DNA of 31,099 bases, from contig JBCCHN010000053.1 in the NCBI GenBank assembly GCA_039028695.1, positions 1 through 31,099 on the forward strand, read 5' to 3'. The notes beneath the pieces were generated by a model. It searched no databases and was not told the origin of the DNA. It saw only the letters and a list, made by a program, of their open reading frames with translations. Below are positions 14,652-19,773 of this stretch, piece after piece; position 1 is the stretch's first letter, and each line of letters begins with the position of its first letter. Both the position numbers and the translations under genes were made by a program. Origin of the DNA: JANQKX01 sp039028695 (GTDB lineage Bacteria > Pseudomonadota > Alphaproteobacteria > Kiloniellales > Kiloniellaceae).

Positions 14652-15563
14652 TTAGCGGCGTTTACGGATGCCGCACAAAGCCTCGAAGGTGATAGCCAGC
14701 ATCACCAGTGCACCGCCCATAAGCGTCAACGGGCTGACTGCTTCACCCAGCAGCAGCCAAACCCAGAGCGGGGCGGCCACGGTTTCGGTCATGGCCAAGA
14801 GAGCGATATCGGCCGAGGGCACGGTCTTCGACCCTTCGGTGATCAGCACCAGGGCGATTCCTAATTGAAAGACGCCCATGGCCAGGCTGATTAATAGGTC
14901 ATTGGGCGACAGAACAAGGCTGGACCCGTTGATCAGGCAAATGGCAAGGGCCGTGAAAAAACTGAGTACTCCCGCGATAATGCTGAGCGGCAACATATCG
15001 TTCAGTCGGCCCCAACGGAGGGAAAAGATGTAAACGGCCAGTCCGGTCGCGGTTGCCAGACCCGCGACGCTGCCCCAAAAGTATCCCAACGACAAACCAT
15101 CGCTCACCATGATGAAAATGCCGGCAAAGGCCAGGGCAATGGCCAGCCACGTTGTCGACGGGACTGCTTCTTTCAAAAAGACCAAGCCTAAAAGAGCGGC
15201 CATGAAGGGGGCTGCGGCCAAAAGAAAAAGCGCATTGGCGACGGGTGCCTTTTCGATGGCAATAATGCCGCCGCTCAGGGCCACCGCCAAACCCACGCCG
15301 CCAACTAATCCGACGGGGCCTGCTTTGCGGAAAGACCCCGCAAAACGCACCCCGCGGCGCAGGGCGAGGATCAGGCATAAAAAAACCACCAGACTAAAAG
15401 AGCGGTAAACCAGGATTTGCCAGGCCGAGGCCTGTTCCACCATCCGGACCCCCAGCCCAATCCAGGAAGAGGAGAGTGAGCCCAACACGATCAGCAGCAC
15501 GCCCCGCCGATAGGCCCGCCGGCCCGGGTCGTCCCGCTCTAAACGGTGCGTGTTCCTTTTCAT
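14652..15563 (-). CDS. DMT superfamily (EamA) transporter B
   Basis: 303 residues, ten predicted helices in two EamA halves: KAPVANALFLLAAAPFMAAL ends the first repeat and WVWLLLGEAVSPLTLMGGAL the second, each with the E/G-containing loop typical of EamA. It belongs to a different branch from its convergent neighbour (transporter A); its closing LGE-x-VSP-x-x-LMGG is like the S-adenosylmethionine/RhaT-like EamA exporters, but the substrate cannot be told. A basic N-terminus of about 20 residues (KRNTHRLERDDPGRRAYRRG) precedes helix 1. No strong Shine-Dalgarno precedes the ATG; a 15-bp dyad lies 10 bases upstream. Confidence 0.92.
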   Translation of the reverse strand: MKRNTHRLERDDPGRRAYRRGVLLIVLGSLSSSWIGLGVRMVEQASAWQILVYRSFSLVVFLCLILALRRGVRFAGSFRKAGPVGLVGGVGLAVALSGGIIAIEKAPVANALFLLAAAPFMAALLGLVFLKEAVPSTTWLAIALAFAGIFIMVSDGLSLGYFWGSVAGLATATGLAVYIFSLRWGRLNDMLPLSIIAGVLSFFTALAICLINGSSLVLSPNDLLISLAMGVFQLGIALVLITEGSKTVPSADIALLAMTETVAAPLWVWLLLGEAVSPLTLMGGALVMLAITFEALCGIRKRR

Positions 15564-15572
15564 CCAACTAGT

Positions 15573-15587
15573 CTGCCCAATGGGCAG
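15573..15587. promoter_or_regulatory. Perfect 15-bp dyad upstream of DMT transporter B
   Basis: CTGCCCA-A-TGGGCAG is an exact inverted repeat with one central base. It sits 10 bases before the ATG of the leftward transporter gene, a position where a bound repressor would block transcription or translation. Possible operator; no regulator gene adjoins it. Confidence 0.45.
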
Positions 15588-15625
15588 CAGCGGTGGAACC
15601 TTCTTTTTGGTTCTCTATCAAGAAT

Positions 15626-15654
15626 CCTGTCCAAGTCTTAATCTTCGGGACAGG
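15626..15654 (+). other. Hairpin between DMT transporter B and the small ORF
   Basis: CCTGTCC (15626-15632) pairs with GGACAGG (15648-15654), and AAG/CTT can extend the stem internally. On the plus strand it is followed by CTTTT, so it could act as a leader terminator for the small gene at 15737, or simply insulate the two divergent units. Confidence 0.4.
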
Positions 15655-15736
15655 CTTTTGCAGGCGAAGCTGACTTAGGTGATAGGGGAGGGAGCCGCGC
15701 CTCCCACCACACGATACCCAAAGAGGGGGACCAACC

Positions 15737-15913
15737 ATGTACCGCTTTGATAAACATCTACCTCATGCGCCGAACCTGCTGCAGTTCATCTTTTCCAGCG
15801 ACAGGACCGCGCCGTCTAGCTCCGCCGCCGATCAGGCCGAGCCGCGCCCGCCAACGGCGCTTGCAAAAACCCCGTCTGCGGCGGACAGCAGGTATCTTCG
15901 GCCGGCCAGCTGA
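15737..15913 (+). CDS. Small 58-residue protein of unknown function
   Basis: The start ATG follows a strong purine-rich Shine-Dalgarno (AAAGAGGGGGACCAACC). The product begins MYRFDKHLPHAPNLLQFIFS and continues as a low-complexity Ser/Ala/Pro/Thr-rich tail with scattered Arg (SSAADQAEPRPPTALAK), ending SRYLRPAS. There is no membrane segment or signal peptide: a short hydrophobic patch (LLQFIF) precedes a disordered tail. A convergent hairpin terminator follows at 15990-16016. I recognise no family. The ribosome-binding site and position between two units argue that it is real; its codon pattern alone is not decisive. Confidence 0.5.
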   Translation: MYRFDKHLPHAPNLLQFIFSSDRTAPSSSAADQAEPRPPTALAKTPSAADSRYLRPAS

Positions 15914-15989
15914 AATAATGGCAAAAACCACGCGATTCTTGCCGCTCCCATCTATGTTGTACTCAACTTCGCCGCATGAATGAAAAAAC

Positions 15990-16016
15990 GGCCGGACCCC
16001 GCGGAGGGGTCCGGCC
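15990..16016 (-). terminator. Strong intrinsic terminator of the DUF2852 gene
   Basis: GGCCGGACCCC (15990-16000) and GGGGTCCGGCC (16006-16016) form a perfect 11-bp GC-rich stem around GCGGA. On the minus strand it is followed by GTTTTTTC, a canonical terminator for the leftward DUF2852 gene ending at 16072. On the plus strand only CTGTTTC follows, so it may also stop the small ORF transcript, less efficiently. Confidence 0.9.
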
Positions 16017-16071
16017 CTGTTTCGCCGATTGGCATCTCGAAAGTTCGAGTTTCTTACCTTAGGTAAGGGCC

Positions 16072-16593
16072 TCAAGCGGGGAAAGGTGAGGCACCTTCGG
16101 GCGGGCGTCGATTGCTGTCCCCCCGTTGACCCTCACCAGGGTTCCCACCCTGTGGGCTCCCATCATCGTTCGAGCCGGTGTCGGATCCGTTTTCTTGCCG
16201 GGTTTTGCGCTCCGACATGAACTGGTCGAACTCAGCCTTGTCCTTGGCATGGCGCAAGCGCTCGAGAAAATCGATGAACTCACGTTGCTCGTCTTCCAGG
16301 CGGCGCAGCGTCTCTTCGCGATATTCGTCAAAGGCGCTGTTGCCGCTGCTGTGATGGCGAGATCCGTGGCGCTTGTGCGCCCCGCGGCTCCGTTTTTCCG
16401 GCTTGTAATACCAGCGGCCCGGATTACCGCGTCCCCAACATCCCATGCGTCCACTCCATAGCATAAAGCCCAACACGGCCAGGCCGATGGGCCAGAAAAC
16501 GATAAAGCCGAGGATCATCAATGTGATCCAGGCCCCTTTACCCCAATTGTCCAACTTCGCAACCAGTTCCATCGGACTCTTCTCATCCTCCAT
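16072..16593 (-). CDS. DUF2852 family membrane protein
   Basis: About 173 residues. One or two hydrophobic segments (GAWITLMILGFIVFWPIGLA, then VLGFMLW) follow the characteristic KLDNWGKG and are followed by a basic, His-rich linker. Next comes the family's signature helix SGNSAFDEYREETLRRLEDE and the coiled-coil QREFIDFLERLRHAKDKAEF. The C-terminus is a disordered Gly/Asn/Pro/Asp-rich tail. The family is alphaproteobacterial and uncharacterised; the protein is probably anchored in the inner membrane with a cytoplasmic coiled coil. Start is uncertain: ATG at 16593 (used here), 16572 or 16632. The 16593 start leaves the TTACAT-containing site at 16598-16616 upstream, in the promoter. A strong terminator follows. 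Confidence 0.85.
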   Translation of the reverse strand: MEDEKSPMELVAKLDNWGKGAWITLMILGFIVFWPIGLAVLGFMLWSGRMGCWGRGNPGRWYYKPEKRSRGAHKRHGSRHHSSGNSAFDEYREETLRRLEDEQREFIDFLERLRHAKDKAEFDQFMSERKTRQENGSDTGSNDDGSPQGGNPGEGQRGDSNRRPPEGASPFPA

Positions 16594-16597
16594 GTTA

Positions 16598-16616
16598 ATG
16601 TTGTTTACATTTACAT
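16598..16616. promoter_or_regulatory. Operator-like site before the DUF2852 gene
   Basis: ATGTTGTTTACATTTACAT has the frame ATGT-N9-TTACAT, the same length and ends as the dyad at the TetR gene start (17384-17402). It also contains TGTTTACA, the reverse complement of TGTAAACA in that dyad. It lies 5 bases upstream of the 16593 ATG. I infer that the nearby TetR regulator binds both. Confidence 0.45.
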
Positions 16617-16705
16617 AAGTGGCGACGCCCATGCGTATGTCAAGGTCTCTGTGGGCAAGATGGTAAAAAATCGCCCGAATGCAATGGGAAGCCGCCGAAA
16701 CAATA

Positions 16706-16735
16706 GGTTTTTGGCTCCAATGGAGCCTAAAAACC
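16706..16735 (-). terminator. Terminator of the TetR gene
   Basis: GGTTTTTGGCTCCA (16706-16719) pairs with TGGAGCC-T-AAAAACC (16721-16735), with one bulged T, centred 26 bases past the TetR stop. GGCTCCA/TGGAGCC is the core and the A/T flanks supply T-runs in both directions, so it works as a bidirectional terminator. It separates TetR from DUF2852, which therefore needs its own promoter. It shares TTTGGCTCCAA with the hairpin at 6404-6441. Confidence 0.8.
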
Positions 16736-16746
16736 GGCTGGAGTGT

Positions 16747-17385
16747 TTATGTGGTGCTGCCCAAACCCAAGCCGTCCAGGTAGACCAGAACGGCTGCCTC
16801 CAGAAGGTCTTCCGCGGGCATGGGCAAGCGGCGACGCGCCCCATCCCCGCGGGCAAAGAGCGAGGCGATGCCGTGAGATAGGCTCCAAATGTGCAAACTC
16901 ATCATCAAGGCAGGGGGTCGTTTTTGCTTGGGTAGGCGCTCCGCCACCGCTTCCGCCGCCTGGCGCAGCAAGGCAAAGGCCTTGTCTCCGGCTTGGGCGA
17001 ATTCCCGATTGATATCGGGCGGCAGTCCCGCTTCAAACATGGCGGCGTAATAGGCGGGCTCTTCACGGGCGAAAGCCAAATAGGCCCGTCCCAGGCGATT
17101 GAGAGCCGTAACCGGGTCCGGTGCGCCGTCCTGCCAGGCTGCTTCGAGCTGTTGGGCAAAGCGCTCGAAGCCTTGCTGGGCGATACCGGCCATCAGGGCG
17201 TCCCGGTCGCGAAAATGTCGATAGGGGGCGGCTGGGCTGACACCGGCGGCCCGGGCTGCTTCGGCGAAGGTGAAACCGCCCGTGCCCTTATCGGCGATCA
17301 GGTCCAATGCGGCCTGAATAAGGGCCTCGCGCAGGTTGCCATGGTGGTAACCGCGTCGCCCGCGTTGATCCCTCGACCAGCTCAT
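16747..17385 (-). CDS. TetR-type transcriptional regulator with WHG C-terminal domain
   Basis: 212 residues. A basic N-terminus with RRGYHHGNLREALIQAALDL leads into the TetR helix-turn-helix FTFAEAARAAGVSPAAPYRH (about 36-55), close to the family consensus. The C-terminal ligand domain has the W-x-x-x-H-G motif (HIWSLSHGIASLF), typical of the WHG subfamily. Such proteins repress their own gene and a neighbour until a small hydrophobic ligand binds. I chose ATG 17385 because RDQRGRRGYHHGNL is the conserved N-terminus; an upstream in-frame start at 17427 would bury the operator dyad. The dyad at 17384-17402 overlaps the start codon, a strong sign of autorepression. Its likely other target is DUF2852. 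Confidence 0.92.
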   Translation of the reverse strand: MSWSRDQRGRRGYHHGNLREALIQAALDLIADKGTGGFTFAEAARAAGVSPAAPYRHFRDRDALMAGIAQQGFERFAQQLEAAWQDGAPDPVTALNRLGRAYLAFAREEPAYYAAMFEAGLPPDINREFAQAGDKAFALLRQAAEAVAERLPKQKRPPALMMSLHIWSLSHGIASLFARGDGARRRLPMPAEDLLEAAVLVYLDGLGLGSTT

Positions 17386-17402
17386 GTAAACAGCTCTTAC
17401 AT
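17384..17402. promoter_or_regulatory. TetR operator-like dyad over its own start codon
   Basis: ATGTAA-ACAGCTC-TTACAT is a perfect 6-bp inverted repeat with a 7-base spacer, 19 bp overall, a usual size for TetR sites. It overlaps the start codon of the TetR gene, so binding there would block transcription. A related 19-bp site precedes DUF2852. Confidence 0.65.
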
Positions 17403-17455
17403 TACTTGGCCGGGCGGCGCATCCCAAAAAAGGCCACGGGCAAAAGGGGTGGAGG

Positions 17456-18265
17456 TTAGCCCTCGCGGCTCAACAGCTCCTGAGCGACGCTCTGGACCTG
17501 AGCCTCGATGGAGATGTCGATGTAGGAGGTTACTTCCAGTTGGCGGTCCTCAAAGGTGGCATCGGCTGGAAGGGCCGGGGCAGGCGGATTGGCCAAGGGC
17601 CCGTCAGCCGCCGGGGCTTCCAGGCCGGCCCACTGGGCCACGGCCCGATCCCGAGCGGCTACGAGGGCCAAAACTTGCGGCCGAAAGAGGGGGATCATGG
17701 CGCTGATCCAGCGGTTCACTGGCCAGGAAGGCCAGGTATGGTCGATCTCAAAAAGGTCGAGCATCTGGATCACGTCCTCTGCCGTGTACCACACTTCGCC
17801 CGTCACCCAGCGGTTCACCGTGAAGAGCCGAAAAGGTATGCCGGCCGGGTTCATGGAGATTGCGATCAGGTGGCTCAGGTGATCGTCCGGGTTCTCGGGC
17901 AGGGTGGCATCGGCCACCATGGCGGGCCTCAGGTCCTCGGGCATACCCTTGGGCCGCAGGAAGGTGTGAAAGTGCCCATGCTCGTTCTCAAAACGCTGGT
18001 CCGCCACATGGGCGTGGTAATAGAATTGGGCGTGGGTATCCCGGTCGTATACATCGCCCTTGGGATAGTGATCCCACTCCATAAAACCTGAGTAGCCCTT
18101 CAGCAGCTCGCCCACCACATTAGCGCCGGTCTTGGCCAGGATCCGATGGATGTTGAGGACTTCCTGACCGGCCTCCACCATGTTTTCCAAGGCTTCATTG
18201 GACATGGCCTTGAAGTTGGGCTGGTAAGACAGCTCGTAGGGCTTGATTTGTTCTTCTAGTCGCAT
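17456..18265 (-). CDS. His-rich protein, probably DUF6969 family
   Basis: About 269 residues, soluble. The middle is unusually rich in His, Asp and aromatic residues: FMEWDHYPKGDVYDRDTHAQ is followed by FYYHAHVADQRFENEHGHFH, and later HLSHLIAISMNPAGIPFRLF and WVTGEVWYTAEDVI. The His/Glu/Asp spacing could form a metal site; this is inference. I believe the family is DUF6969, known mainly from Alphaproteobacteria and uncharacterised, but I cannot confirm the number. Start: ATG at 18265 (MRLEEQIKPYELSYQP); an upstream extension to 18382 would run through the FNR box. No Shine-Dalgarno is seen, consistent with a very short leader. A near-perfect FNR/FixK-type box lies 40-53 bases upstream, so low oxygen probably induces it. 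The Pro/Ala-rich C-terminal third looks disordered. Confidence 0.85.
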   Translation of the reverse strand: MRLEEQIKPYELSYQPNFKAMSNEALENMVEAGQEVLNIHRILAKTGANVVGELLKGYSGFMEWDHYPKGDVYDRDTHAQFYYHAHVADQRFENEHGHFHTFLRPKGMPEDLRPAMVADATLPENPDDHLSHLIAISMNPAGIPFRLFTVNRWVTGEVWYTAEDVIQMLDLFEIDHTWPSWPVNRWISAMIPLFRPQVLALVAARDRAVAQWAGLEAPAADGPLANPPAPALPADATFEDRQLEVTSYIDISIEAQVQSVAQELLSREG

Positions 18266-18304
18266 GGCTGGCTTTATATGGGGATCGAACGGGGACGTGC
18301 TGCC

Positions 18305-18318
18305 TTGATTTAGGTCAA
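18305..18318 (-). promoter_or_regulatory. FNR/FixK-type box upstream of the His-rich gene
   Basis: TTGATTTAGGTCAA matches the FNR/Anr/FixK consensus TTGAT-N4-ATCAA except one inner base; alphaproteobacterial FnrL/FixK sites often read GTCAA. It is centred about 46 bases before the start codon. On the minus strand a TATAAA-like -10 element lies at 18278-18273, so a transcript would start just a few bases before the ATG. That layout fits an activator-dependent promoter. Confidence 0.7.
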
Positions 18319-18356
18319 ATTCCTGTGAAAGACCTCTTTTAAAGGTGAGGGTAAGT

Positions 18357-19235
18357 CTATTCCGCCACCAAGCGAAAGCCAATCAGGATGTGTTTAATGT
18401 CTTTGGGGCGGCCGTGGCGAGCAGCCGAGCGGCAGACACCGCAACCGCTGTCGTCCCAGGATCCGCCACGGACCTGAAAGCGCCCAATGCCGTGTGGTGT
18501 CGAGGTCCATTCATAGACCTGGCCGGCTCCGTCCAATAGACCGTAGGGGCTGGCACCACTGGGGAAGGACCCCACAGGCAGGGTATCGAAGGGCCCCTGA
18601 TCATGACTGTTCAAGCGGGTCGGGTCCCAAGCGTTTCCCCAGGGAAATCGCTGTCCATCGGGGCCGCGGGCCGCCTTTTCCCACTCCAGGCCCGTGGGCA
18701 GGCGCCAGGTCCGGCCGGTTTTCTCGCTCAGCCATTTGGCAAATGCCTGGGCGTCACCGAGCGAGATCATAACGACGGGATGGTCCGCGCGTCCCGCTGG
18801 CGGCTTGCCGTCAACCCAGGCGTGACGCCGGGTCCGCTCATAGGGGTGGATCAGGCGATAGCTCGTCCAGGTCGCTTCGTCCACATTCGGCGCCGGGTGT
18901 CCCGTTTCCGAAACAAAGCGCGAATAAAGAGCATTGGTGATCGGCGTTTGGGTGATTTCAAAGGCCTCGGTGGTCGCCGTTTCAAAGGGGTTCTCGCCCG
19001 CGTACCAACGGCCCTGCCGGGTCCGGCTGTGACCATAGGCGGCTTCATCAAGCTGGTAGGCGAACTCCCGCTCCTTGGCGCCCGACCCGGTAATGAAAGG
19101 GCCGGCGGGAACCGAAACCAATTCGGGTGGCTCAAAAGCGTCCGCCTGCTTGGCGGGCGGTAGGCAAGCGAAAAGGGGCAAAAGCAAGCCCACAGTTACA
19201 AAAAAGCGGAACATCTTGCAAAATTTCGGGGCCAT
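18357..19235 (-). CDS. FGE/SUMF1-domain lipoprotein
   Basis: About 292 residues. A signal peptide (FRFFVTVGLLLPLFAC) ends in a lipobox-like LFAC, so the mature protein is probably lipid-anchored on the periplasmic side. The rest is one formylglycine-generating-enzyme-like (FGE-sulfatase) domain: LVSVPAGPFITGS, EAFEITQTPITNALYSRFV, HPVVMISLGDAQAFAKWLS, WRLPTGLEWEKAARG, PYGLLDGAGQVYEWTSTP and RGGSWDDSGCGVCRSAARHG. True FGEs carry two Cys at +3 and +8 after GGS; here they sit at +6 and +9, so sulfatase activation is unlikely. The NirV-like and regulatory SUMF1 proteins are better models, role unknown. Start: ATG 19235 or 19214, both ahead of the signal peptide; an in-frame TTG at 19250 is less likely. 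It lies upstream of the His-rich gene on the same strand. Confidence 0.88.
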   Translation of the reverse strand: MAPKFCKMFRFFVTVGLLLPLFACLPPAKQADAFEPPELVSVPAGPFITGSGAKEREFAYQLDEAAYGHSRTRQGRWYAGENPFETATTEAFEITQTPITNALYSRFVSETGHPAPNVDEATWTSYRLIHPYERTRRHAWVDGKPPAGRADHPVVMISLGDAQAFAKWLSEKTGRTWRLPTGLEWEKAARGPDGQRFPWGNAWDPTRLNSHDQGPFDTLPVGSFPSGASPYGLLDGAGQVYEWTSTPHGIGRFQVRGGSWDDSGCGVCRSAARHGRPKDIKHILIGFRLVAE

Positions 19236-19289
19236 CTTGGCAGGAGTCAAGGGCGAACCTGGATTCTCTAAGCCCCAGTAACGAAGCTT

Positions 19290-19718
19290 TTACGGCCGCA
19301 CCACCATGACCGAACAGCCAGCGTGACGCGAGACCCAGGCCGTATTGGCGCTGATCAAGTAGTCCTCCAACTCTGGACGGTGAGATCCCATGACGATCAA
19401 ATCAACACCACATTCCTCTGCCTTGCTCACAATTTCTCGATATACGGTGCCGTGCGCCACGTGCACATGTAAGTCGGATTTTCCGGCAAAGCGTTGGTCC
19501 GCATACTCTTTCAAGTGGACCATGGCCTGTTCCAAGGCTTTTTCCTGAAAGTCGTCGGGAAAAAAGGACGTGACAAAACCAATGCCCGGGTCCGGCACGA
19601 TGGCCAAAAGGTGGAGTTCGGCACCCGTCGCCGTCACCACCAGCTCAGCACTAGCAGCCGCTTTTTCCTGGGTATCCAGGTTGCCCAAGTCCACTGGCAA
19701 CAAAATCGACTTATACAT
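19290..19718 (-). CDS. Universal stress protein (UspA family) of a TRAP locus
   Basis: A 142-residue single-domain UspA protein: MYKSILLPVDL at the first strand, then GAELHLLAIVP, VHVAHGTVYREIVSKAEECG, and DLIVMGSHRPELEDYLISAN ending in CSVMVVRP. The nucleotide motif is GSHRP..., but the family's later G-S/T is replaced by S-A (DYLISAN rather than DYLIGSN), and the second G of G-2x-G is R, so ATP binding may be altered. Members of the TeaD type often sit beside TRAP transporters and modulate uptake. It follows the permease 55 bases downstream in the same direction, with Shine-Dalgarno GAGAGG, so it is probably the last gene of the TRAP unit. Confidence 0.93.
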   Translation of the reverse strand: MYKSILLPVDLGNLDTQEKAAASAELVVTATGAELHLLAIVPDPGIGFVTSFFPDDFQEKALEQAMVHLKEYADQRFAGKSDLHVHVAHGTVYREIVSKAEECGVDLIVMGSHRPELEDYLISANTAWVSRHAGCSVMVVRP

Positions 19719-19773
19719 AATCAGATCCTCTCGTTCGGCAGATGCCGCGACTATTCGCCCCGATAGTCGAAAC

